A stretch of 64,000 nucleotides of DNA, from assembly GCA_019634625.1 (NCBI GenBank), contig JAHCBA010000037.1:1-64000 (forward strand). The letters run 5' to 3'. The stretch comes from Verrucomicrobiia bacterium (GTDB lineage Bacteria > Verrucomicrobiota > Verrucomicrobiia > Limisphaerales > CAIMTB01). How positions within the stretch are numbered: position 1 is the stretch's first letter; each line of letters begins with the position of its first letter. Shown piece after piece: positions 8,534 through 16,456 of the stretch. The notes beneath the pieces were generated by a model. It was given only the letters and a program-made list of their open reading frames with translations. It searched no databases and had not been told where the DNA came from. A program made the position numbers and the translations under genes.

Positions 8534-8812
8534 TCACGATTCCCGGCGCCGGGTTGCAGAGCGTGTCGCGGCGCCGCGGTCGGCACGCCTGATCTCCTCG
8601 TCCGTCCAGCCTCCATCGCGCTCCGGATCGCCGTTCAACCCGGGGTCGCCCATGGCCATCCAGGCCAGGCATGCCAGGCATGCGACAGGCACCAGCAACA
8701 CCGCCCCCGCCCCCACCAGCAGCGTCACCCACCAAGGGATTGCGGCGAACACGACGGTCCCCACCGCCACCGCGATGGCGATTCCCATCACCAAACCGAT
8801 CAACGTGCGCAT
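8534..8812 (-). CDS. Small two-helix membrane protein of the early operon
   Basis: A 92-residue protein from ATG 8810-8812 with two adjacent hydrophobic helices (about residues 3-24 and 27-50) and a charged tail (DEEIRRADRG). It could be a holin-like or superinfection-type membrane protein; there is no further evidence. Confidence 0.55.
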   Translation of the reverse strand: MRTLIGLVMGIAIAVAVGTVVFAAIPWWVTLLVGAGAVLLVPVACLACLAWMAMGDPGLNGDPERDGGWTDEEIRRADRGAATRSATRRRES

Positions 8813-8820
8813 GGTCGGGT

Positions 8821-9039
8821 TCAGGGGCTGAAGTTCGCGGCCGCCCCGGTCCGGGGCATGAAGTCCCCGCACCAGTCCTGGTGTCCCGTGCTCGGCCACT
8901 TGCTCACCACGCCCGAGCCGTTGGTCATGGACGCCAGCACCGGGCGCGAATGCCGGCACTCGCCGAAGCGCCGCTTCGGGTTCGGCTGCTGGGGCCACTC
9001 GTGCCACCAGCGGCAATGCTCACAGGTGTTCGGCGTCAT
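8821..9039 (-). CDS. Small Cys-rich, probable zinc-binding protein
   Basis: A 72-residue protein from ATG 9037-9039. It has CEHCRWWH, CRHSRP and WCGDF motifs, i.e. Cys/His pairs spaced as in a small zinc-knuckle. Proteins of this look are common in phage early regions. The start overlaps the stop of the upstream gene (ATGA). Confidence 0.6.
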   Translation of the reverse strand: MTPNTCEHCRWWHEWPQQPNPKRRFGECRHSRPVLASMTNGSGVVSKWPSTGHQDWCGDFMPRTGAAANFSP

Positions 9040-9455
9040 ATACGGCCCTCCCCAGACCCCGCCCACTCCACCTCCCCATCCCGCACCACCAGGGCCATCC
9101 GGCCCTCCCTCAAGCGCTGCCTCGACCCAGCCAGCGCCGGGTCGCACAGCACCGCCACCAGCGTGGACACCAACTCCTTCTCCACCGGGTCCAGCCCCGT
9201 CAGCGAGACGTGGACCGTACCCTCCCCCCGCCGATCCGAGGCCGCAGCCCGCACCGCCACCTCCCGGGTCATCACGTCCCGGCGCCACTCGAACCGCCGC
9301 CGGGCCGCCTCATTGGCGGCGCACGCCATGCCCAGCTCGCACCGCCGGATCTCGGCGGACAGCTCCGCCAGGCTCAGCCGCTCCGCCTTCGCCCGCACCA
9401 GCACCTCCTCGGGAGTCGGTGCCAGGGGATCCCTGTCCATCCTGGGCGTGCTCAT
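9036..9455 (-). CDS. Hypothetical early phage protein
   Basis: A 139-residue, helix-rich, Arg/Glu-rich protein from ATG 9453-9455, which overlaps the stop of the MuB-like gene (ATGA). The segment SLAELSAEIRRCELGMACAANEAARRRFEWRRD looks like a long helix, followed by a strand-rich C-terminus. No family was recognised. Confidence 0.58.
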   Translation of the reverse strand: MSTPRMDRDPLAPTPEEVLVRAKAERLSLAELSAEIRRCELGMACAANEAARRRFEWRRDVMTREVAVRAAASDRRGEGTVHVSLTGLDPVEKELVSTLVAVLCDPALAGSRQRLREGRMALVVRDGEVEWAGSGEGRI

Positions 9456-10603
9456 GGCCGCACCTCCCCATCCTCGAGGGTCATCTTCATCGCGAAGCCG
9501 TGCGCCCACACGAAGTCATCCCAGGCGATCGGCCGGCGCCGCTTGTGCGCCCGCTCGCTCGCGTCCTGCAGCAGCATCTTCACCGCCCCGAACCCATTTG
9601 CCTTCGCCTCCTCCAGGAGCACCCGTTCCGCATCCCCCGTCGCCGGCGGCAGTCCGAACGCCTCCGACATCAGGTCCAGATCCTCTCGCGGCGGCGACGA
9701 CGGCAGTTGCAGGATCATCGTCCGCGCCCGCCGGCGGAACTGCTCCAGGTACAGCGAGAACTCCCCCCGCCGGAGCTGGTCCCGCATCACATTCGTCCCC
9801 ACCAGCACCATCCCGCACCGGGTCTGGTCGTGAATGTACCGCAGCGTATCCAGGCACCGCATCACGCTCCCCCTCTGATACGTCGTGAACACCCGGTGAA
9901 TCTCATCGACGATCAACAGCTTCGAGCCGTCCAGCGCCTTGCACACGTTCGCCAGCAACTTGTCGAACCCAGCATGGCTCGGCACCATCAGCGCCTCGGC
10001 GATCGTCCGCAGCATGAGCTGCACCCCGCTCGCCGGAGGCATCTCCGCATACGTCGTCTGCCCGTGGTTGTTCCGGCGCTGCCGCTCGCGCACGCACTCC
10101 GACTTCCCGATCTGCGACGCTCCGAAGATCATCGCGATCTTCTGCCGTACGAATGCCCGCCGACAGATCGCATCCACCCATCGCCAGATCGACGTCTCGA
10201 TGAACCCCGTCTGCGTCACCGCCTGCCTGGCCTCCCACGTCGCCTTGTACCGGGCGATCGCCTGGCATTGATCCGTGACCGGCATCCGCTCCCCGGACCG
10301 CGCCTCACCTTCCGCGTACCGGTACTTGTCGCGGAAGATCCTCGACCAGGTCGTCGAGCTGTACCCGACCGCCGCGACCAGTTGATCCCAGGTCCATCGT
10401 TGTTCCCGGGCGTGATGGTGCAGCCAGCGCACCAGGAGCCGCTGATCCTCCGGCAGATGCTCGGTGGACTCGGTTACCGTGTGACCGCCGATGTTGATTC
10501 CCTCGAACACCTTCGCGCCATCCGGCGCCGGCCTGGGCCGCGGTTCCTCCGGCGGCTCCGCCACGGGCGTTCGGGCGGGGGACAGTACGATTCGATCCGA
10601 CAT
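9452..10603 (-). CDS. MuB-like AAA+ ATPase (transposition target activator)
   Basis: A 383-residue protein starting at ATG 10601-10603 behind AAGGAAA. Residues 55-95 form an N-terminal HTH-type segment (WDQLVAAVGYSSTTWSRIF), as in Mu B. The ATPase follows: Walker A GASQIGKS at 161-168, Walker B LLIVDEIHRV at about 229-238, and a sensor-1-like VLVGTN. MuB family proteins bind target DNA non-specifically and deliver it to the transposase. It lies directly after the transposase gene, as in Mu. The open frame continues far upstream inside the transposase gene, but that part is a shadow. Confidence 0.87.
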   Translation of the reverse strand: MSDRIVLSPARTPVAEPPEEPRPRPAPDGAKVFEGINIGGHTVTESTEHLPEDQRLLVRWLHHHAREQRWTWDQLVAAVGYSSTTWSRIFRDKYRYAEGEARSGERMPVTDQCQAIARYKATWEARQAVTQTGFIETSIWRWVDAICRRAFVRQKIAMIFGASQIGKSECVRERQRRNNHGQTTYAEMPPASGVQLMLRTIAEALMVPSHAGFDKLLANVCKALDGSKLLIVDEIHRVFTTYQRGSVMRCLDTLRYIHDQTRCGMVLVGTNVMRDQLRRGEFSLYLEQFRRRARTMILQLPSSPPREDLDLMSEAFGLPPATGDAERVLLEEAKANGFGAVKMLLQDASERAHKRRRPIAWDDFVWAHGFAMKMTLEDGEVRP

Positions 10604-10626
10604 ACGCTTTCCTTCGGTTGGGGGGT

Positions 10627-12585
10627 TCACATGAGTTCGGCGAGATCCTCCAGGCTCGCCGCGAATCCACCTCCGGCGCACCGCTCCCGCGGCACCGCCG
10701 GCTCGCCGGGATCCAGATCGGCGAGATCCTCCTCCGTCCGGGCCGGCGCCACCGTCCGGCCGGGAGCCGGCCGCGCGGCCGCCGGGCGTGAGCCAGCCTG
10801 CGGCCGGACCACCGCACCGCCCGCCTGGCCACGCTCCACGCGCCCGTGGCTGTCCTGCACCGACGCCGTGCGCAGCGTCGCCCCGATCGCCCGGAAGTTC
10901 CGCACCGCCGCGGCCGACGCCGCCTTGCGCACCGTGAAATCCGCCCGGCCGCTCAGATCCACCTGCGGCACCCACTCCGCCGCCGGCGCCACCAGGATCC
11001 GCTCCCCGCGCTTGAGCCCATCCCGGTTCCGCGGGCCCAGCTCCGCATTGAACACATGGCATCCCTCCTCCGGCCGCCCCGGATGGAAGGCCACCAGCAC
11101 CCGGCACCCATGGTCCAGGTGCGCTCCATCCACCCCGTTCACCACCCACCGGAACGGGCGCGGGTAATGCTTCAGCGTCACCTCCACATGCCCGCCCCGC
11201 ACCGTGGCCACCCGCTTCACCGGGCACAGCCGCCACGCCTCCCCGGGCGGCAGATCCGGCCCCCGCGCCCCGCGCAGCAGATCCACCGGCGCCACCAGCT
11301 CCCGCCCCAGGGCCGCCCGCCGCTTCGGCCGCGCGTTGAACCACTCCGACACCCGTTCCAACCCGTCGCCCGCCTCCGGCAACGTCCAGAACCGCTCGAT
11401 CTCCCCCCGGGTCACCGCCCGCGTCGCCTCCTCGAACTCCCCCCGCACCCGCCCGATCCCCAGCGCCTGGTGCGCCCCCATCGCCTGCACCAGGTTGAAA
11501 GCCCCCTCGATCCCGCCCTTCCCCTTGCTCTGGTGCGTATGCACCACCCGCACCAGCGGCGACAACCCGCCCCACCGCTCCTCCCGCGGCCAGCCCGGCA
11601 CCGCCGGCACGAACCCCTCGAAGAAGGACCCCGCCCAGATCTTCCCCATCTCCAGCCGCAGGATCGCCGGCATCCCGTGCGCCGCGAAGCTGTCCCGCAC
11701 ATGATCCGCCACATCCTCCGTCCGGTACGCATCCCGCGACCGCGCCACCTGCGTGAACCCCAGCAGCGCCGCCGAGTACACATCCTGCGTATAGAGCACC
11801 TGCCTCGTCAGGATCGGCTCGCCCGTGTCCGGATCCACCGAGGCCGCCGGCTCGTTGCAGCTCATGTCATCCATCTCCCACAGCGTGTGCGGCCCCATCG
11901 GCAGCCGGGCGCCCGATTCATCCACCCACTCCAGCGCCCGCCGCTCCGTCTGCTGCGTCGCCAGCGCCGCCTTGCGTCCCCGGAACAGCCCCGCCTCCTG
12001 CCGCGTCGGGTACGCCCCCCGCCGCCAACCCGCCGGCCACCGCGGCGCCCTTCGGCACGCCGCCGCCATGTCCAGCTCCGCCAGGATGAAGGCCCGCGTC
12101 TCCTCCCGGCACGCCGGGTGCCCCGCGAACTGCTCCACCGCCAGGAGGAACCGCGTCTGCCCCGTCCCCGTCCCCGTGCTCTTGGCCAGCACATGCCCGC
12201 GCAGCGCCAGCGCCTCCTCCTCCGTCAGCTCATGCACCGGCGCCCGCCCGCACCGGTCGTACTCGGGCGCCATCTCCACCGCCGAGAGCCCCTCCCGCCC
12301 CGCGCACTGGCGCACCAGGCGCGAGAGCGTGGCCACGCTCGTCCCCACCCGCCCCGCCACCGCCCGCATCGGCACCCCCGCCTCCAGCAGCGGCCTCGCC
12401 GCCAGGAGCAGGCGCATCCGCTCCGCCCCCCGCTCCAGCGCCGCCGAGGAAGCGTGCGGCCCCCATCCCGATGGTGTGCCACCCGGCAGAGTGCCGCATG
12501 CCGGGGGCGACTGGGAAGCTACCGCACCAGGCGCTTGCGCGGCGTGCGCCTCGTGAGGGTGGGGATTGGGGGAGAATCGATCCAT
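10627..12585 (-). CDS. MuA-like DDE transposase
   Basis: A 652-residue protein. An N-terminal HTH (residues 60-92, RVGTSVATLSRLV) is followed by a linker and the RNase-H-like core. The first catalytic Asp is in WEMDDMS (D239/D240), the last Glu in KGGIEGAFN (E360). At the second position the usual D-N-G is replaced by LRLEMGKIW (E312). Downstream is a Mu-type beta-barrel domain (about 430-560) and a Pro/Ala-rich tail that may contact MuB. It should bind the end repeats, join the ends and strand-transfer, both in integration and replication. Spacing from the ParB-like gene is 20 bases. Confidence 0.87.
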   Translation of the reverse strand: MDRFSPNPHPHEAHAAQAPGAVASQSPPACGTLPGGTPSGWGPHASSAALERGAERMRLLLAARPLLEAGVPMRAVAGRVGTSVATLSRLVRQCAGREGLSAVEMAPEYDRCGRAPVHELTEEEALALRGHVLAKSTGTGTGQTRFLLAVEQFAGHPACREETRAFILAELDMAAACRRAPRWPAGWRRGAYPTRQEAGLFRGRKAALATQQTERRALEWVDESGARLPMGPHTLWEMDDMSCNEPAASVDPDTGEPILTRQVLYTQDVYSAALLGFTQVARSRDAYRTEDVADHVRDSFAAHGMPAILRLEMGKIWAGSFFEGFVPAVPGWPREERWGGLSPLVRVVHTHQSKGKGGIEGAFNLVQAMGAHQALGIGRVRGEFEEATRAVTRGEIERFWTLPEAGDGLERVSEWFNARPKRRAALGRELVAPVDLLRGARGPDLPPGEAWRLCPVKRVATVRGGHVEVTLKHYPRPFRWVVNGVDGAHLDHGCRVLVAFHPGRPEEGCHVFNAELGPRNRDGLKRGERILVAPAAEWVPQVDLSGRADFTVRKAASAAAVRNFRAIGATLRTASVQDSHGRVERGQAGGAVVRPQAGSRPAAARPAPGRTVAPARTEEDLADLDPGEPAVPRERCAGGGFAASLEDLAELM

Positions 12586-12605
12586 CGCTCAGGGCCTTCC
12601 ACCGG

Positions 12606-13484
12606 CTACCGCACCTCCACGCCGGGCTGCCTCGCCATCGACCGCTTCTTCCTCTCGTAAGCGATCTTCCGCTCCAGCCCGTACAGGAAATCATCCGGCG
12701 CACCCGCCAGCGCCGGCGCGATCCGCGAGAGCGCCTCCGTGCGGATCTCCGGCGTCCAGTGATTCCAGTACTCGAAGCGCGGCGTCAGCGTCCGCGTGAA
12801 AACCTCCTCGAACAGCTCGAGCTGCCGGTCCAGATCCGCCGGCCGACCCCCCGTGTGCGCGATCCCGTGCTTCGCCTCCCGCTCCTCGCACTTCAACAGC
12901 GACTCCAGCCCCGCGTACACGCCCCCCAGCCCCGCCCGCTCATCCCCCAGGATCGTCGGCTCCACCCGCTCCCGCAGATCCGGCCGCCGCTCGAACAAGG
13001 CGTGGATCTCCGCCGCGTAGTAGAACAGGCGGCGGCAGACACCGAGCTGATCCGCCAGGGCCTGCACACTCGGCGCCGCGCCATTGGGACGGCAGGTGCC
13101 CTGGCGTAGCTCCTCCTCGTGCCGCTGCCGCACGGCCTCGTGCAGGGCGCGCACCGCCGGATACCCCACATAGGCGATCTGGCTCTTGGTGAGGTTGCGG
13201 CGCATCTGGAGGTTGCGCAGCACCACCATCGCCACCTCCTCCTCCGCCACCACCCGGCACGGCACCGCCGCCAGGCCCGCCTCCACCGCCGCCCGCCGGC
13301 GCGTCTCCCCATCCACCACCAACCCGCCCTCCGTGATCCACAACGGCTCCAGCACCCCGTGCTCCCGGATGTCATCCACAAACGCGCACCACTCCTGCCC
13401 CTCCGGATCCCACCGCGGAAATGGCGCGATCAAGGGATGCGGCTTGAGCGTCTCGGGGTATCGGTCGGAGATTGTCTGGGTCAT
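12606..13484 (-). CDS. ParB-like nuclease/CTPase-fold protein
   Basis: A 292-residue protein from ATG 13482-13484. It has a ParB/Srx N-terminal fold: HPLIAPFPRW, then a GVLEPLWI-like box, VVDGETRRRAAVEAGL (equivalent to the DGxxRxxA box), and NLQMRRNLTKSQIA, followed by an HTH-like helical part. It is the first gene before the transposase and so sits where Mu has ner. Stand-alone ParB-domain proteins in phages may act as DNA-binding regulators or partition/segregation-like factors; no ParA is present. Confidence 0.8.
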   Translation of the reverse strand: MTQTISDRYPETLKPHPLIAPFPRWDPEGQEWCAFVDDIREHGVLEPLWITEGGLVVDGETRRRAAVEAGLAAVPCRVVAEEEVAMVVLRNLQMRRNLTKSQIAYVGYPAVRALHEAVRQRHEEELRQGTCRPNGAAPSVQALADQLGVCRRLFYYAAEIHALFERRPDLRERVEPTILGDERAGLGGVYAGLESLLKCEEREAKHGIAHTGGRPADLDRQLELFEEVFTRTLTPRFEYWNHWTPEIRTEALSRIAPALAGAPDDFLYGLERKIAYERKKRSMARQPGVEVR

Positions 13485-13587
13485 GAGTGTGTGGATGCAG
13501 GTAGTGGATTGGTGTGTGGCGGCAGACCGGGCTGCTCCGGTTGTGTGGCCGTCCGAATTGCCGCCCCCCGCAGATCCTGAGTTCTGG

Positions 13588-13902
13588 ATGGACGCAGCGA
13601 GAATCGAGATGACCACTCGAGAAACGCTTTCCGCACGGCTGCGCCAGGCGCTAGACAGCGGGGAACTTCCTTCCATGAACCCGATCGAGACGTGGTGCTT
13701 TCGGAAGCGCCTCGAGTGGGCAGCGCAACTGGCCCTCGCGAAGGTCCTGGAAGATGTGGAGCCGGAAGCTTCGCTGACGGAAGTGCTCGTCTGGTGCCTC
13801 GTGGACTCGTGGCACACAGATGGATGTGTAGCCTTCTGGAATAACGCCGAGCGAGGTGGGAAACCGCACCCAGAAAATCCCGATGGGCTGCATCCGATCT
13901 AA
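13588..13902 (+). CDS. Hypothetical protein, first rightward gene of the accessory zone
   Basis: A 104-residue acidic, helical protein, read here from ATG 13588; ATG 13483 and ATG 13609 are in-frame alternatives, none with a good ribosome site. The 13483 start would overlap the ParB-like start codon back-to-back. The body (TLSARLRQALDSGE...FRKRLEWAAQLALAKVLE) is clearly protein-like. Function not recognised. Confidence 0.5.
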   Translation: MDAARIEMTTRETLSARLRQALDSGELPSMNPIETWCFRKRLEWAAQLALAKVLEDVEPEASLTEVLVWCLVDSWHTDGCVAFWNNAERGGKPHPENPDGLHPI

Positions 13903-13986
13903 AGAAGCAGGCGCCCATCCCATCACCCCCCCTCATCGCCCGATCTCCCGGGTTGAGGACGCCGCGGAATCCGCCACCATCCCGCC

Positions 13987-14421
13987 ATGTTCGCCGATGC
14001 CGAGTTGAACGCCCTTTACGTGCGCGTCCTGGACCGGATGGTCGCCACTGGATGGATCCACCGGTACACCTTCACCGAGGGCAAGGGGTTTCACATCACC
14101 TGGACTCTCCCCGTGGGCGTGCAGCGGGCCCGCGGGCTTAAGCAGATCATCCAGGCCTTCGGTCTGGATGCAGACGATCGTGGCCTTCTGGCGCTCAGCA
14201 TACTGTCGCGCCGCCTCCGTCTTCCGGAGGGCTGGGTCCTCGAAGCGGATTGCCGGGACCTCACAGATCCCGCGCTGCTGGATCTGGTGAATCACTTGTT
14301 CGAAGAGCTGGGTATTCATGACGATGAGGACGGGTTGTTGGTACTCGGTATGATTGTCACTGGCTGGGCGCCGGATCGGGACACTCAGATTATTCTCGGG
14401 CCTCCCCGGAGGGGGTCGTAG
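13987..14421 (+). CDS. Hypothetical protein of the accessory zone
   Basis: A 144-residue protein from ATG 13987. The N-terminal part has an alternating strand/helix pattern (LYVRVLDRMVATGWIHRYTF) that suggests a winged helix; the C-terminus is acidic (EELGIHDDEDGLL). Third-position G/C favours this strand over the antisense frame. No family recognised. A variant of the repeated SD/ATGA motif lies just upstream (13933-13949). Confidence 0.62.
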   Translation: MFADAELNALYVRVLDRMVATGWIHRYTFTEGKGFHITWTLPVGVQRARGLKQIIQAFGLDADDRGLLALSILSRRLRLPEGWVLEADCRDLTDPALLDLVNHLFEELGIHDDEDGLLVLGMIVTGWAPDRDTQIILGPPRRGS

Positions 14422-14506
14422 CAGGCGCCGAATCCACCTCCCGGATTGACGTCACCCGATGGCGGGGGATGCTCCACGTCAACGTCCCCCTGACCATGAG
14501 CCCCAT
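14390..14506 (-). CDS. Possible small protein on the opposite strand
   Basis: 38 codons from ATG 14504-14506 (second Met at 14497) with strong third-position G/C (MVRGTLTWSIPRHRVTSIREV...), filling the gap between two rightward genes and overlapping the end of the upstream one. It may be a remnant of the leftward early operon. Tentative. Confidence 0.28.
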   Translation of the reverse strand: MGLMVRGTLTWSIPRHRVTSIREVDSAPATTPSGEARE

Positions 14507-14548
14507 CGAACCGATCGACGCGGAACTCGATGAGTGACAGGAGAGTCT

Positions 14549-14665
14549 TCATCGCCAACGCCTCCCGTCGTCCTTAAAAGGCACCTTCAATTGCGCATCC
14601 AACACGCGCATCGCAACCCAATGGCCAATGACCAGGCCAAGCATTGCTGAGAATAGGGAGACCAC
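14549..14665 (-). CDS. Possible small membrane peptide (IGxWxA type)
   Basis: 38 codons from GTG 14663-14665: a hydrophobic helix FSAMLGLVIGHWVAMRVL and a basic tail that ends in the repeated motif (variant GGGAGGCGTTGGCGATGA). Its helix resembles that of the peptide at 15873-16010 (IG-[HK]-W-[VL]-A). It starts divergently from the rightward membrane gene at 14681. Tentative because of its size. Confidence 0.35.
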   Translation of the reverse strand: MVSLFSAMLGLVIGHWVAMRVLDAQLKVPFKDDGRRWR

Positions 14666-14680
14666 CGACCCGACCCACTT

Positions 14681-15064
14681 ATGAGCGAGACCATCATGCA
14701 TGCCATCGTCAGCGCCGCTTCGGGTCTGATCGGTGCGGTCATCGGATTCTGGGGGTCTCTCGTGGCTGCCAGGCGCGCCGCCAAAGCGGAGGAGATCCGG
14801 CACCGCCGCGCTCTTGGAATCGAGATCGGCAAGGCAAAGTTCGAGCAGAGCGAGGCCCTTGCACAGAACATAGCGAGCGCTACCGGGCAAGTGGTTCCCT
14901 TCCCGTCCTACGAGTCGCATTTGATCCACGGATTGCGCCTCATGGAGATCATATCTGATACGAGTTTGAGCGCCGAAGAGGTTGGCCGACGCATTGCGCA
15001 GTCCGTTGATTTCACCAAGGACGTTGCTACCGCAGTGGCAAAGGAGAAGAACCCCTACGGCTAG
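14681..15064 (+). CDS. Membrane-anchored hypothetical protein
   Basis: A 127-residue protein. One N-terminal transmembrane helix (AIVSAASGLIGAVIGFWGSLVAARRAA, about residues 7-33) is followed by a cytoplasmic helical domain (EEIRHRRALGIEIGKAKFEQS, then SLSAEEVGRRIAQSV). It shares this one-helix-plus-cytoplasmic-domain layout with the next two rightward genes. Possibly an exclusion or immunity-type membrane protein; no family match. Confidence 0.62.
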   Translation: MSETIMHAIVSAASGLIGAVIGFWGSLVAARRAAKAEEIRHRRALGIEIGKAKFEQSEALAQNIASATGQVVPFPSYESHLIHGLRLMEIISDTSLSAEEVGRRIAQSVDFTKDVATAVAKEKNPYG

Positions 15065-15084
15065 TCGGGCGGAGATGGGCCGGC

Positions 15085-15876
15085 TCATCGCCCACCTCCG
15101 GAGTTGCTGCCCCTATCCCGGATCGAATACTCCGCGGCATGGACGCCACCACCTGGAGCATCGCCCTCAACGGAGTCCTTACTATCTGCGCCCTCGCCAC
15201 CTTGATCCTGTACTGGCGCGAGCGAGGACGCGCGATGGCCGCGGAGCGCCGCGCGGCGGAACGAGACGCCCAACTCGTCGAGATCGAGCACCGGGGCGAT
15301 GCCCCCGCCTACGTCCTCTCCGACGGACGCTTCACCACCCTCGTCAGCCGCCGCGAGCGCCCCAAGACGATCATCAATGCCTCCTACCCGCGTGTACTCA
15401 GCGCTTACCGGAACGAGGTCGATCCGAAGGTGGAGGACTCGCGGCCGGTCAGCCTCGTCGTGGAGAATTGTCGCCCGGAGGCAATCTTTCTGCGCCTCGA
15501 ACTCGATGGAGAACCAGTGTCCATCCACAAAGGCAGCGATGCCGGCACCCGCGCGGACTTTCAGTGGATCGAATATCCCTACGATCCGGCGAAGCACGGA
15601 TCGGAGCAGACCCTTGTCCTCACCTTCGAGACTCGGAGCGGGCGCCAGGGGAAACACCGCTATCTCACCCGCCACGGCATCCGCACCCTGGTGAGGATCG
15701 ATCCCGGCCAGCCCTAGCGCCGCGGCCATCACATCCCGAACCTGGTCAAAGCTCGGCACCACCCATCCGCCCATCCGCCAGCGCGCGCACGGCCAGTGAC
15801 ACAGGGCCCAGCCCGCCAGCACCTCCACCAGCCATTCCCCATCGCACCCCGCCGCGGGCAACCGCGCACGCTTCAT
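15085..15876 (-). CDS. Leftward open frame, probably only the first ~52 codons were coding
   Basis: The open frame starts at ATG 15874-15876 right behind GGAGGTGGGCG, a near-ideal ribosome site. The first ~52 codons (KRARLPAAGCDGEWLVEVLAG...) have coding-type third positions and lie in DNA with no gene on the other strand; past 15717 it runs antisense to the clearly coding rightward gene and looks like a shadow. Possibly an early-operon gene truncated when the rightward gene arrived. Tentative. Confidence 0.28.
   Translation of the reverse strand: MKRARLPAAGCDGEWLVEVLAGWALCHWPCARWRMGGWVVPSFDQVRDVMAAALGLAGIDPHQGADAVAGEIAVFPLAPAPSLEGEDKGLLRSVLRRIVGIFDPLKVRAGAGIAAFVDGHWFSIEFEAQKDCLRATILHDEADRPRVLHLRIDLVPVSAEYTRVGGIDDRLGALAAADEGGEASVGEDVGGGIAPVLDLDELGVSFRRAALRGHRASSLAPVQDQGGEGADSKDSVEGDAPGGGVHAAEYSIRDRGSNSGGGR
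15139..15717 (+). CDS. Membrane-anchored hypothetical protein
   Basis: A 192-residue protein with one N-terminal transmembrane helix (ALNGVLTICALATLILYW) and a charged coiled-coil neck (RERGRAMAAERRAAERDAQLVEIE), then a beta-rich cytoplasmic domain. The repeated SD/ATGA motif flanks it on both sides (15085, 15873). Function unknown; its layout parallels the neighbours at 14681 and 16011. Confidence 0.65.
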   Translation: MDATTWSIALNGVLTICALATLILYWRERGRAMAAERRAAERDAQLVEIEHRGDAPAYVLSDGRFTTLVSRRERPKTIINASYPRVLSAYRNEVDPKVEDSRPVSLVVENCRPEAIFLRLELDGEPVSIHKGSDAGTRADFQWIEYPYDPAKHGSEQTLVLTFETRSGRQGKHRYLTRHGIRTLVRIDPGQP

Positions 15877-16010
15877 CGCCCACCTCCGCGCTTGACGACC
15901 CGCCATTCAAACAGACGCTCAGCCCAGGCACCCCACATCCCCGAGCAGTGGATGGCGAGCCACTTCCCGATCGGATAACCCACCAGCACCCCACCCAAAG
16001 CGAGCAGCAC
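15873..16010 (-). CDS. Possible small membrane peptide (IGxWxA type)
   Basis: 45 codons from GTG 16008-16010: a hydrophobic helix LLALGGVLVGYPIGKWLAIH, an amphipathic WGAWAERLFEWRV segment, and a basic GGGR end coded by the repeated motif. It begins immediately next to, and divergent from, the rightward gene at 16011. Similar in layout to the peptide at 14549-14665. Holin-like or small toxin-like; function is a guess. Confidence 0.4.
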   Translation of the reverse strand: MLLALGGVLVGYPIGKWLAIHCSGMWGAWAERLFEWRVVKRGGGR

Positions 16011-16445
16011 ATGGAAGGCTACCGATCCGAAGCGATCTCCCTCCTCATCGGACTCGGTGCCGGCTTCATCCTCGGCTACTGGACCCACGCCCTCACCATC
16101 GTGCGCGAGGCTGCCGACAGGCGGCGCCTGTTCCGCACCCGTATCCAGGAATGGAAGACGCTCATCGAGGACGCGACCTACCTCAACCTCCACACCCGCC
16201 ACATGGACTCCCTGCCCGATCTGCGGACGCAGTGCCGGGTCATCGAGGAGGATGTGCGATGGTGGCGCCGAAGCCGCTTCAGGGCTGCCTGCCAGACCTA
16301 TGCCGCGATCCCCAGGACCGAGATCGAGCCCCCACCCAGATCCTCCCATTCCGACGAGGAGACCCAGAAACGCAGGCAGCATCACCAGGCCGCGAAGGCC
16401 CGCTTGCTGGCCCTGCTCGACCGACTTGCTCGACTCACGGCGTAA
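16011..16445 (+). CDS. Membrane-anchored hypothetical protein
   Basis: A 144-residue protein: one N-terminal transmembrane helix (AISLLIGLGAGFILGYWTHALTI), then a cytoplasmic, basic helical domain (RTRIQEWKTLIEDATYLNLHTRHMDSLPDL) that contains long charged helices to the end. Third-position G/C is high in this frame. The same layout as the two rightward genes before it suggests a family of related modules. Function unknown. Confidence 0.65.
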   Translation: MEGYRSEAISLLIGLGAGFILGYWTHALTIVREAADRRRLFRTRIQEWKTLIEDATYLNLHTRHMDSLPDLRTQCRVIEEDVRWWRRSRFRAACQTYAAIPRTEIEPPPRSSHSDEETQKRRQHHQAAKARLLALLDRLARLTA

Positions 16446-16456
16446 TGGGCGGTCAT

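Noticed and set aside
8294-11167. 957-codon rightward frame opposite the early genes
   Set aside because: Pro/Arg/His-rich and spans several leftward genes with ATGA overlaps, Walker motifs and DDE residues.
13933-14319. Leftward 128-codon frame opposite 13987-14421
   Set aside because: The rightward frame has better third positions. It was kept only as part of the motif observation because it ends at the repeated SD/ATGA site.
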